NCBI GenBank assembly: GCA_018806915.1
Contig: JAGKQI010000034.1
Span: 1,178,001 to 1,242,000, forward strand
Direction: 5' to 3'
Source of the DNA: Phytophthora colocasiae
Lineage: Eukaryota; Oomycota; Peronosporomycetes; Peronosporales; Peronosporaceae
DNA length: 64,000 nt
The notes beneath the pieces were generated by a model. That model did no database searches. It was not told where the DNA came from and saw only the letters and a program-made list of their open reading frames with translations. The translations under genes were made by a program, and so were the position numbers. Positions 34,496-44,502 of this stretch are shown piece by piece; the stretch's first letter is position 1; each line of letters starts with the position of its first letter.

Positions 34496-35653
34496 TTATC
34501 TACGCGCGAGCACCATGGGTAGCAGCAACGCGACACACAGAACCACCAGGTTCGTCTTCTTCAAGCAGCGGCGCCGAAAGAACCCAAGCAGTGACTTTGG
34601 CAAGAATGCAGCGATCCAGGACGACACTCGACCACTACTAGCGAGTTCCTTCGGTTCTACATCTTGCTTTGGCGAGGAGATCTCGCTGGCTATTGGTTTC
34701 TCGGCCTGCGGCTCAGTTGGCGCAGAGACGACTTTCTGTGCAACAGCCTCGACAACGGGTTGTTCCTCCACCTTCGGTTCCTCTGGTTGAGGTTCAGCAG
34801 CTATTGCTGTCTGCCCCACAACTTCTGCACCCACGTCATCCTCAGCAACTTCATCAGTGTGAGGCTGATCTTCGCCAGGAATTTGTGCTGCAGCGAGCTC
34901 TTCTGGCTTGTCTTGAACCGTCTCCTTGGCAACATCTTCAGCTGACTCCTTTGTTGTTTCCTCCGCAGATGCGGGTGTCTCCACTTCGCCGTCATCATCG
35001 TGAGTAGAAGAAGCTTCCTCCTCAACTGGATGTGGCTCTTTAGCTCCAGGCTCTGTAGGCACCGGTGTCTCAGGCTGTTCTGGCTCTGAGGCGCTATCAA
35101 TCTTCTCTTCTTCCTTCGCAGAAGACTCTCCCTCTTTCTCGAGAGATTGTTGTGTTTCAGTCTCAACAACCGGAACCTTATCTTCCTCCTCCTCCTCCTC
35201 CTTTGGCATCACATTCTCGACAGAAGCAATACTGTCAGAACTGCTCATGGGTTCATGCATCGGCTCATCCAGTACACTCTCTGTGCTGGTAGAAACATCG
35301 TCGTCCTCGTGCTCGGGAGATCTGAGATGACGTGGCACCTTCAGCAGGTCGCACAGTAGATCCTCGATCTCCGTTGGGAATCCCTTGGCAGCGTAGAAGA
35401 TCAGTACTTGCTGCAGGAAGGCTTCAAGCTGCTCCTGTCGCTCCTCAGGCTTGGGTGTGAAGAAGAGAGAGCCCTTTGGAGGGAACTCGGCATGGAATTC
35501 CTTCTCTGCAGCCGCGAGCTGGTCGTAGAAGTCGTGGAATTTGCTGTAGCGCAGTCCAAGACGCCAACGATGGCCATCCACGTTCACCTCGGTAGTGTAC
35601 GCATGGAAGGACGAGCGGTAGAAACCTGTGACGTGTGCCGAGATGGCCTTCAT
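34496..35653 (-). CDS. PX-domain protein 3 with C-terminal membrane anchor
   Basis: A 385-residue single-exon protein starting MKAISAHVTGFYRSSFHAYT. Residues about 5-115 form the PX domain (RLGLRYSKFHDFYDQL, FPPKGSLFFTPKPEERQEQ). The middle is acidic, Glu/Pro/Ala-rich and disordered. The end, FFRRRCLKK followed by NLVVLCVALLLPMVLARR, is a basic patch and a single hydrophobic helix at the very C-terminus, the layout of a tail-anchored protein. Its two upstream paralogs lack this anchor. A PX domain plus a tail anchor suggests a tether between two membranes. An initiator-like motif lies 31-46 bp upstream. Confidence 0.86.
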   Translation of the reverse strand: MKAISAHVTGFYRSSFHAYTTEVNVDGHRWRLGLRYSKFHDFYDQLAAAEKEFHAEFPPKGSLFFTPKPEERQEQLEAFLQQVLIFYAAKGFPTEIEDLLCDLLKVPRHLRSPEHEDDDVSTSTESVLDEPMHEPMSSSDSIASVENVMPKEEEEEEDKVPVVETETQQSLEKEGESSAKEEEKIDSASEPEQPETPVPTEPGAKEPHPVEEEASSTHDDDGEVETPASAEETTKESAEDVAKETVQDKPEELAAAQIPGEDQPHTDEVAEDDVGAEVVGQTAIAAEPQPEEPKVEEQPVVEAVAQKVVSAPTEPQAEKPIASEISSPKQDVEPKELASSGRVSSWIAAFLPKSLLGFFRRRCLKKTNLVVLCVALLLPMVLARR

Positions 35654-35683
35654 GGCTTCCAGAGCACTTGCGGCTCAACAGGC

Positions 35684-35699
35684 AAAAGAGAAAATGAGC
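35684..35699 (-). promoter_or_regulatory. Oomycete initiator-like motif upstream of PX3
   Basis: The minus strand reads GCTCATTTTCTCTTTT, a good match to the oomycete Inr/FPR core. It sits 31-46 nt before the PX3 ATG at 35653. Confidence 0.6.
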
Positions 35700-35824
35700 G
35701 TCACAGCCACGAACCCACAGCAATTTTTTGCTGCAAATTGCCCTTTTCTTGGCTTCCTAGCTGGCCTGTTTCCGACCGCAGCGAGTGATGGGGTGGCGTC
35801 TCCGTTGCAGCATTGAAGCAATGC

Positions 35825-36428
35825 AAATCGGGCCAGAATTTTTAGTGTCTGAAGACACGAGACTCAAGCAGAAAAAAATACTGGACATTTAATGTCCTGC
35901 TTGATGTGTCAAGCTCGAGGCATTCGCGCCAGCATGAGCAACGGCCTTGACTCACCGTTACAGTTGATCAAACAAAGTCTAACTATTTCTAGCTAATCTT
36001 TGTCGTGGGCTCGCTGTAACCCGAGTTATGAGGATGTTGCATGTAGCGTTCACGTCACCAGATTGCGGAGTCTGGAACAGTAGTGTAGCTCGTTCGCACA
36101 GTTCTTGACCTTGGCGGTAGCACAGTCAAATAATCGCTTGGTTCTCGCGAAAATCTTCTCTTGCTTACCAGATAGGTCTATGTAGCTCGTTCGCACAGTC
36201 CTTGATCTTGGCGGTAGCACAGTCAAATAATCGCTTGGTTCTCGCGAAAATCTTCTCTTGCTTACCCTAGAAGTGTAGCTCCTTCGCACAGTTCTTGATC
36301 TTGGCGGTAGCACAGTCAAATAATCGAATGTCAAATGTGCTGGCGCGAATGCTTCGAGCTAGCAGGACTTTTCTGCTTGGGTCTAGTGTCTTCAGACACT
36401 AAATTTCGTAAAAGTTCTGGACCGATTT
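35825..36428. mobile_element. TIR element with internal minisatellite (non-coding DNA transposon)
   Basis: The ends are inverted repeats of roughly 100 bp: AAATCGG.CCAGAA at 35825, then TTTAGTGTCTGAAGACAC, AGAC.CAAGCAGAAAA and GCATTCGCGCCAGCA on the left, found in reverse on the right to 36428. The left arm carries an extra palindromic stretch around 35884-35910 (GGACATTTAATGTCC). The interior holds about 2.6 copies of a 92-95 bp unit. There is no coding capacity. No clear target duplication was found, so the superfamily is unassigned. Confidence 0.7.
36084..36325. repeat. Minisatellite, about 2.6 copies of a 92-95 bp unit
   Basis: Units begin TGTAGCTCGTTCGCACAGT near 36086, 36180 and 36273, and the third stops after AATAATCGAATGTC. 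They differ by a few substitutions (TTCTTGACC, TCCTTGATC, TTCTTGATC) and by short linkers between units (AGATAGGTCTA against CTAGAAG). Confidence 0.85.
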
Positions 36429-38011
36429 TTCGGAATTCTGCACCTGTGACAGACCCTACGTCAGGTCACTCCGAATAGAGGACCCGATCTTGAACCGACG
36501 TTGGTTGGTCGTCCTTCAGGTCCACAGCATCGACGCTGCTAACACCAGGACTGAGGCCATAGAAGTCGCTGCTCCTTGAGGCCAGCATCGGCATGCTGCG
36601 GTTCATATCGCGTCTTGGTGGGGTGCTGGTCTCTTCTTTCTGTAGCTCTCGACGCACCTTCCAGAGTGAGATGAGTGCAACGAGCAACAGTAAAAACTCC
36701 ATCGCTACGAGAAGAACAGGCGCAAACAGATCCATCCCTTGTCGTTCGACGTACTTAGACGAGTTGCGCACGAGGAACGTGACAGCTACGAGGTAGCCTA
36801 GTCGCTCTGCTAAATACGAGGCGCTGGTGATGTCGACAGCGTCCACGTAGGCGATCAGAGCGTGAAGAACGCACACCACAAGTAGGAAATACACGACGAT
36901 AAAGTTCTTCCCCACGTCAGTCGTTGATATCACCAGGTGAACAATTCCTAACGGGACGAGGAAGTCGTTGAACCGATCCCAAAACACTTGCAGTGCAATA
37001 CTTGCCTTCTCATATCTGGAGCCTGTTACAGTGTCAGCTCCAGGAAGTCCAACTGCAGACCGACCAAGCCCTTTAAAGGCTCTTCCCAGACTGTCAACTG
37101 CTCGAGCTGCAGCGATAGCGCAGATGAGATCCGCTACAAGGGCGTTAGCACCTCGTTTAGGCGTGAATAACTTGTCTTGAACGAAGACAACAGCGAAAAT
37201 GTAGATGGACACAGGTAGCAGAGCCACCTTCACCACTACTACACCGATAGCAAATAAGTTGGGACGAATGTAGTTGTGTAATCCCCATGCACTTCCACCC
37301 AAGCCTTTGGACGAATACAAAACGTACCATCGCCCAAACAACGAGATCCCCAGCGATGTCGAAAATCCGACAGCAAGATACACCACACTGTTGTCCACTT
37401 GATCCATGAGACGATCTTCGTCAGTTTTGTCTAGTAGTCCGATCATAACTTGTACCTCTGCGGCGTCGGTAGTCTCGTAGAAGTTGAGAACGACTAGTAC
37501 CGAATACGCGATGTCAAGGCCAGCAAACACCCACTCCTTCGGCGGTACTCCGTTCAGCACTGCTTCTTTCCAGACCCCAAGCTGTTTGAGCTCCAGACAC
37601 TGCTTGAACACGCTTTCGGAGCGCTCTGGAGGTATCCGCTGCTGCTGGATGGGCATTTCTCGACACGCACCTGGATTTGCCGTCTGAGCGTCTTGAAACT
37701 GATCGTATGGACTTGATAAAAACTCGCTGGTTGGGGTGTTGCTGGTAGAATTTGTCGGTGTCATTGTCAGTCGTTGAGCTCTTGCTACGCGTTTGCGTTC
37801 GCGTCGTCGATGACGGCCTTCATATAGCCGTAACCCAGTGAGTACAACATCAGCTACCAAGAAGACGATGGCGCCAACAATGTCGTTGTCAAGAGTTGGA
37901 GTCACTTCGACGACATTCATGCCCATAACGATCGTCATGACAGTCACGTATCGGTGGAGCTGGTAGGATAGACGTTCCGGAGTCGACCCTCTCTGGCAAC
38001 ACGTCCAGCTA

Positions 38012-38228
38012 TGTTGGCAGGTTGAAGTGAGCTCGGCGAGGTAGATTGTAGACTGATGTATTTGTTTGTTATGTAAGGCATGTTCACTACGTAATTTTGC
38101 TGCTGTTCGTTTAGTCGTACGCGTTCTCCTACTGCACCATCTCGTTCTCCGCCATCTCCGCCTGCACGTTGATGAGATACCACCACTTCATACACGCACA
38201 CTCCCAAGATCACTGGCGAGTTCCGACA
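38012..38228 (-). repeat. Copia 3' LTR
   Basis: 217 bp; compared with the other LTR it lacks three single bases (near 38033, 38095 and 38171). The ends are TGTCGGAACTC and CTGCCAACA on the minus strand. Confidence 0.95.
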
Positions 38229-38304
38229 CTCCTTCCCGTGCGGTCAACCTGAAAGCATCACAAGCCCACGTAGTTCAGCGAGCCGTGGCGCCGGGATGAC
38301 CTTG

Positions 38305-41300
38305 TCAGGACGTCCGCTCGCATCTTCTTGACTCGCAGTAGTTGATCAGCAGCACCTTCTTCTTCACGAAGTCTTTCACGAACTTGTGGCGGGTGTCAAT
38401 GTGCTTCGCGTGCCCAGTGGTGTCCTCGCCTTCGAGTTGAGCGATCGCTGCTTGATTGTCGACGTGTAGCAGTGACGGCATCCGCACCTGATCCCTATCT
38501 CTTTCAAACACTCGATAACACCGGAGCATGCGCGCAGTAGTATGTGAGGCCGCGACAACCCTGACTCCATCGTCGAGAGCGCGACGCACGCTTGCTTCTT
38601 GCATATCCACGCCACCACAGCGCCGGCCATCATTACAACGCCACCACCACGGACTTCCTGTCCTTCTTGTCAGCTGCGTAGTCGGCGTCGCTGTACGCCT
38701 CCACCAGCACACCATCCTCACCCATCGCGTTCTCGTCTGCGTTCATTACGAACTTGATGTTCTTGGTACCTTTGAGATACTTGGCAATCCGCTTCGCCAA
38801 TCTCCAGTCAGCCTCTCTCGGTGCGTGCGAGTTCCTCGTCGCACGGTGCACGGCGAACGAGATGTCGGGTCGCGTGCACCTCGAGACCCAGAGTAAGCGC
38901 CCACTAATGACTGAAACGTCTGCACCGTCGGGCGACCTTGTACCAGCACCGCCACTAGGCAATAACTCACCTGGTGCCTCGCCGTCTTGCTCGCCTCCGA
39001 TTGGTGTGTGTGTTGACCGGGGCCGCCTTGTCCAATCCGAACTTCATTAACATGTCCTGGATCACCTGCTCCTGGTCGAGAGCCCAGCCGTCCTCGTCGT
39101 CGTAGGTAAAGGCTATACCCAGGAACTTCGACACGACTCCTAAGTCCTTCAGCTCCACAACCTGCATGTCCTGAAAGAACTTGTCCACCTTCTCCACGCT
39201 TGTGGCCGTCACGATGATGTCGTCGACGTACACGCCGACGAGCGTCATACCATCCTTTTCGCTTTTGACGTAGAGGCAGCTGTCCGAGTAGCACTGCTGG
39301 AATCCCAGCGACAGCAAGATGCTATGCAGCAACTGGTTCCAAAGCCTGCCCGACTGCTTGAGCCCGTAGAGCCTCTTTTCGAGCAACAACGCCAGCTCGT
39401 ACTTGCTCTTGACTCCTAGCGCACGGAGCTGCTCTTCTGTGAATTCCATTCCGGTGGGGATGACGAGCATGATGACCAGCTCTGCCTCCTTCTTAGCTTT
39501 CACGTAAGCACTGGCACGTCTCCGTGGCGCGCAGGAACCTTCCAGATGCGCGACACTACCAAGATGATCTTTCCCGACTCCATGTCGAGAACAGCAGAGA
39601 AAGTGTACGTATAGTCGACTCCATACTCCTGCTCGTCGCCACGCGCCACTAATCGAGCTTTGTACCGCTCGATGGTACCATCCGCGTGCGTCTTTAGTTT
39701 GAATACCCACTTGCGTGCAGAAGCTTCGCGTTCTCCGGCTTCTTCACCACCTTCCACGTGCCGTTCTGTTCCAGCGCCTCGATCTCTTCTCTGATGGCTT
39801 GTTTCCACTTCTCTGCGCGCGGGTCCTCATCGCCTCGCGGAAGTTCTTCGGGTCCTGAGTTACATGACCGCGCGCCCACGCGGCCAACGGGCACGTGCTT
39901 CTGCCCATGTAACGCGTGCGCATACGCGTGGGCTGCACCTCTTCTGCTGGTAGCTGCTCTTCATCAGCACCAGCTCCTTCCACTCCTGCAGCGTCTTCTG
40001 CAACAACTGTTCTCTCCTTCTTGCCGCTTTTCTTCGACTTCTTCTTTGGTCGCTTCTTCGACATCACCGCCGGTTCGCCGCTCTTCGGTGTCTCACTGAT
40101 CTGAGACAAGTCCGCGATGGCTCCTTCCGTTCCGCGGCCTTCTCGCCATTTTCAACAGTTCTCTTCAGCCTCGGGGTCCTCGCGCTTGAGTTGTTCTGCA
40201 GCTGCGCATTCTGCTTGCCTGTCCAGCGTCTCCACGTTCTTGATGTGCTGGGTGGTAATTACGATCCGGTCCTTCGGTAAGTACACTTTGAAACCCTTCG
40301 TCTCGTCGTTTTTGCCCACGATCATGCCAACCTGTGCTCTGAACTTCCATGCTTTCTTGCCAGGATCTCTGTAGGCTGTGCACGGGCTCCCGAATGTGAC
40401 AATGTCGGACAAGCTTGGCATCTTGCCCGTCAACATTTCGAGCGGAGACATGTGCTTGGGGTTCAGCGCTGCACGAGCTTCTGTTCAACACGAAAGCAGC
40501 GTACTCCACTGCGTCTCCCCAGAAGTACAACGGCAACCCACTCGCGAACAGCATGCAACGTGCCATGTTCAGAACGGTGCGATGCATTCTTTTCTGCTTT
40601 GCCATTCGATGCTTGATTCTCGCGCTCGCTAATCTGACGTCTAACGCCTGCTTCCTTGCAGAACATGTCCACGTTCACGTACTCCTTGCCCCCCGTCGGT
40701 ACGTAGTACATGAATCCGGCACTGAATCGTTTTTCAAAGTACACTAAGAAGTGTTCAAACTCCTTTGTAGCATCCGCCTTGTTCTTCGCGAGGAAGACGC
40801 GCACGTAGTTCGTCGAGTAGTCTATGAAGTTGATCAGGTACTCTGTTGCCGCGCCTGTCCTCGGAGTCATGGGGCTCTTAATGTCACTGCCGATGACGCC
40901 ACCAATCTTGTCAATAGGTGCGTTCGCGCCCGTGTCCTTCTTTGGACTGATTGTTCTTACTCTGCTTGCCTTGTGCACAGGTCAAACAGTTGGGCCTGCC
41001 TTCGCTTGTCAGCCGGATACCAGATCCAGGCGTGTCGGCCATACGCTCAACTGTATCGTACGCAACGTGGCCCAGCCTCTTGTGTAGTTCGAGCAGCGTC
41101 GACTCCGTCATTGCATCCTCGCGATTCGCTCGCTGACTTGACTGCCTCCGTCACCGCGTTGACGCGCATCTCCGTGGTCATCTCACCCATGGCGTCGATC
41201 ATTAGTACCTTGTTGCATCTGTAGACCTCGAAGATTCGCAAGCCAGTGTTCTTCTGCACCGTGTAGCTCTTACCGCCGTGGCGCTCCAGGTACACGCCCT

Positions 41301-42837
41301 TCTCTCCAACATGCCGTAGCTGATGATGTTGTCCGGTAGGTTATCACCGTAGTAGACGTCAGACAAGTCCACGATGACCTCGTTGCTATCCACTATCGCC
41401 CGCAGCACCACCGTACCCTTCTTGACCACGTGTATAAGGTCGCCGTTAGCCGCTCGGTACTGCTCGTCACAGTCGACGGCGTTCCGCAGCAACTTCTCGT
41501 TCTTCACCAAGCACACTGGACCCGCTGTCCAAGATCCACGTGCACGAGTCCGCGTTCGTGCCGGTTCCGACGGCCAGCGTGACTCGAGTCGATGACTTAG
41601 CATCGCTGTTTTCTTTACCTGGGCAGTCTCTGGCTAGGTGCCCGGCTTCACCATTACCAGCAGGAGCGAGTCTCCGTGCCGTCAACACGGGCAACAGATC
41701 CTCGTCCACCTTGATCTCCACGGCCGCCACCGTGAAATCGACCGCCTCGTCCGCGGTTCCCGCGACCACCTTGGCCGTGCCCGCTCTCCTGCTTGAGCAT
41801 GTTCGCCCGAATTCAATCGCGAACGCCACTAACTCCGTGGCCTGCTGTAGATAACGACGCGCTGCGAGTTTAGCCGCGTCAACATCGCACTCTGCAAGTA
41901 CGACGGCGCCGACTTGCACAAACTCTGTAATACATGCAAATCCGAAGAACCGAACGCTCAGCCACGTACGTCGGTACTGGTAGTGCTCGGCCCACGTCCT
42001 GCTCTCTTCAACTTCTCCGAAGTCATCAACTGCAGTCCCTTGCTCGCAGTGATTAAGCTGTCATGTACGGCACGAGCATCCTGTTCATCACGTGTTCCAA
42101 CGTAGGTGATTCGGCCGTCCAGAGCGGGACCATCCTCTCGAAATACACAAGTGCTGTGCCATCGAGCTTACCATTAAGAGCGAGGATGCGGAACTCTTCC
42201 GGCCAGTCTCCTCCGCTCATCTGCTGTGCTGCAGCCAGGCGCTGCAGGAATCTCAGTCCCCACGACTTGAAGTCCGCCCCAGTCCCGGGTATACTTCCTT
42301 GCCTGAGAACTTCCCGAATCCGGGCCAGTCCAGGTCTCGCGGCTTCGGGATCTTGATGCCGAAGTTCGTCGGCGGCACGAATTGCTCCGGCGGCGGCACG
42401 TACGGTTGCTGTTGCGGTTGCTGCACATTCGTCGCCTGCTCCACCGGACGCTTCGGCGCCGGGAGCGTTGGTGCTGTCGGTACTACCGAGAGCATTGACG
42501 CGTCGAGAGAGCCTACTTACCATTCTTCGGTCTCTGGCTTTATAAAGTCCGTGAACGCAGCCTCGACGCGCCGTACTGGTTCTCGTACGGCGGCGCGTGC
42601 GACGGCTCGTTGCGATGCTGCAGCTGCTGCTGCAGTTTCGCTTGATTGACCATGAACTGGGCCTGCTGCTTGGCCATCCTTCGAGTAGTCCTTCGAGTCT
42701 GTCAATTCGCTCGAGTTTCGCTGGAGCCCCGACTGCCCTTGCATGGGGTTCGACAAGCCTGAGTCGGAGCGCGTCCCCTGGAACAACTCGAACGGGTCTG
42801 CAGCCACGTTCAGCCCTTGAACGTCGGTGTCGTGCAC
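38305..42837 (-). pseudogene. Copia gag-pol, broken by frameshifts
   Basis: Recognisable pieces occur in all three minus frames. Gag lies about 42520-41900, with a zinc-knuckle remnant (GHLARDC, near 41640), the protease site WILDSGSS (near 41535), the integrase zinc-binding HKRLGH...CLTCAQGKQ (41090-40960), the integrase core INFIDYSTNYVR (near 40840), the RT catalytic VYVDDIIV (near 39225) and RNase H with DTRHKFV (near 38395). At least six frame changes interrupt the polyprotein, so no complete product can be made. The catalytic motifs themselves look conserved. Confidence 0.85.
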
Positions 42838-42894
42838 GTCGCGCAGGGCTTGGCCGTTGTGAGGTGTCGTCGGAGCTTATTGGGCCTCATAACC

Positions 42895-43114
42895 TGTTGG
42901 CAGGTTGAAGTGAGCTCTGGCGAGGTAGATTGTAGACTGATGTATTTGTTTGTTATGTAAGGCATGTTCACTACGTAATTCTTGCTGCTGTTCGTTTAGT
43001 CGTACGCGTTCTCCTACTGCACCATCTCGTTCTCCGCCATCTCCGCCTGCACGTTGGATGAGATACCACCACTTCATACACGCACACTCCCAAGATCACT
43101 GGCGAGTTCCGACA
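42895..43114 (-). repeat. Copia 5' LTR
   Basis: 220 bp, otherwise the same as the 3' LTR. The primer-binding site follows directly on the minus strand. Confidence 0.95.
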
Positions 43115-43912
43115 AGCTAGCCCACGCCATCGACGGCACTTCAGAGAGTAGCAACAGCATTTCGCTCTGATTCAGGAAGGACGACACTATGCCGCAGTCT
43201 TTCCAACGGTCGAAGAACGTGAGAATCAACTGCTTGGTTGTCACTTTACCAGACGCTTCCACCGCTCCCCAGTCATATATGATCTCACCTCGCGCTCGAC
43301 TGACCAGCCAAGTGTGAGCGATAGCGATGGAATCTACTAGTTCACACAGGACGAGAATGAGAGCGCTACACAGAGCACTAGTCTGCTGTTTCCACTCCAA
43401 ACCAGCTGAAGAGTTCAGACGTAGAGTGACGTAGATCAGGAAGAAGAGCTTGAGCAGTGCAATGACTGGGGGTAAGTATCGTCGTCTGGTGGTGAACTTC
43501 ATCGGACACGTGCAGTCAAGTAGAGCACTACGAAGTCCCCACTCAATTAGTCTCGACCCCCACACAACGAAGAGACTGAACGTAATGATAACCATTAGCA
43601 CTTGAGGCACGTGATCCATCACCACTGGCAGCGAAAGAGGAGCGTCTCCACCGTCAAAGTCTTCGGCCTGGAAGCAGTTAATGACGGCGCCAGCGACTGC
43701 CACCTGCTCAAAGCATAGCACGAGGAACTCGAACACGCCCAACTCGGAGGGAACAACGCCGTTCTGCTGCTCCTGAAGCCAACGGAAGGACACGGCTGCA
43801 TGCTGCAGCATGCCAATGCCAATTTATGAAAGCCTTTACATGTGAAGCGAGTTGATTACCACTTGAACGAGGCTGGCAAAGTTTACGCTGTCTGCACATC
43901 CGTTTTGCCATG

Positions 43913-44105
43913 CTAAAAATAGAGCATTCGCTCTGTTCTGTTCACAGTGTACATGTAGTCCGCCATCGTCTGCTGCGTTGAGAGGAACTCCATGTGTTTC
44001 AGAGACCGAACGGCACCGACTTGCCGAAGGTACCGGTGTTCAGTGAACACGATCAAAGCATCGAAGGCTGCAGCGTTCTCCCACATGAGTCCTGTGTGGT
44101 TTAAG
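43913..44105 (-). CDS. Possible upstream exon of the disrupted membrane protein gene
   Basis: A minus-strand frame reads HTGLMWENAAAFDALIVF and continues EHRYLRQVGAVRSLKHMEFL to MADYMYTVNRTERMLYF before a stop. The amino-acid composition looks like genuine protein rather than chance. It ends abruptly at 44106, where the LTR-like repeat begins. A weak donor (GTGAAC after MYT) could join it to the 43811 segment. Whether the repeat cut off more 5' coding sequence cannot be told. Confidence 0.4.
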
Positions 44106-44258
44106 TGTAGAGGGGTAGCATCAGACGCTACCCCCGAGTCTACCCCGGATGAAGACCAAGTCCTGTTTAAGAAGAGGAAGACTCGACGCCGAGACGTGAA
44201 CGCTGCCAAGAACAACATGGAGAGAACTATGACCTATGCTAGCATAGTTCTCTCCTAT
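44106..44258. repeat. LTR-like repeat X, left part, interrupted by the gypsy element
   Basis: This sequence, with its continuation at 49933-50012, is the reverse complement of 63567-63821, apart from small indels. The shared blocks include GGTAGCATCAGACGCTAC, GAGTCTACCCCGGATGAAGA and CTATGCTAGCATAG. It begins TGTAG, like an LTR. The gypsy element entered it at CCTAT. No target duplication of X itself was found. Confidence 0.75.
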
Positions 44259-44470
44259 TGTTGTAGCGGTTGCTACAAGTACAACACGTTGTTGGGATTC
44301 TGCCCAGCAACTGCTGTACTCAGAGACTTCTCATCAAGTCGTTTTGAAACCTCGAACGCAGCGGTGATGCAACGGACGACTGATCGTGAAGACAATGCAT
44401 ATTGTAGTTAGCTCTAGCTAACGATGAATGAACTCACTTCTACATTTACTACGAAGGCGACGAACGAACA
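44259..44470 (+). repeat. Gypsy 5' LTR
   Basis: 212 bp, TGTTGTAGCGG...GACGAACGAACA. The long gag-pol frame is already open inside it. Confidence 0.95.
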
Positions 44471-44502
44471 AAGAATTCTTTAGCTGGGACGTCGCACCCA
44501 GT

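Larger units (their letters stand above)
38012..43114 (-). mobile_element. Ty1/copia LTR retrotransposon, 5.1 kb
   Basis: The LTRs are 38012-38228 (3' LTR) and 42895-43114 (5' LTR), both TG...CA on the minus strand, differing only by three single-base indels. The 5-bp duplication AGCTA is at 38007-38011 and 43115-43119. A primer-binding site abuts the 5' LTR at 42881-42894 (minus strand GGTTATGAGGCCCA) and matches the anticodon arm of initiator tRNA-Met, as usual for copia. A purine tract (ACGGGAAGGAG) precedes the 3' LTR. The order on the minus strand is gag, protease, integrase, reverse transcriptase, RNase H, which is copia order. It is inserted in the same orientation as the host gene. 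Confidence 0.95.
36466..43811 (-). pseudogene. Polytopic membrane protein gene split by a copia retrotransposon
   Basis: The coding sequence is in two parts, complement(36466..38011) and complement(43120..43811), separated by a complete copia element. With the element and one copy of the AGCTA target duplication removed, the frame runs on without stop or shift: the codons of SMAWAS lead straight into the HRYVTVMTIVMG region. The two parts together would encode 745 residues with about 11 hydrophobic segments, an N-terminal block of three or four (VLMVIITFSLFVVWG, ALLKLFFLIYVTL) and a C-terminal block of seven (GAIVFLVADVVLTG, FIVVYFLLVVCVLHAL, LLVAMEFLLLLVALISLW). I do not recognise the family. 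As assembled the gene is disrupted: reading into the LTR gives a short tail and stop. The intact frames on both sides point to a recent event, possibly on one haplotype only. A further 5' exon may exist at 43913-44105. Confidence 0.85.

Noticed and set aside
36084..36325. Repeated units considered as a CRISPR array
   Set aside because: Units of 92-95 bp are tandem, with only short linkers and no unique spacers, in a eukaryotic genome with no cas genes; they are a minisatellite inside a TIR element.
42177..42649. Gly/Cys/Ser-rich plus ORFs over copia gag
   Set aside because: They are antisense to a Gln/Pro-rich gag segment; the element's genes run on the minus strand.
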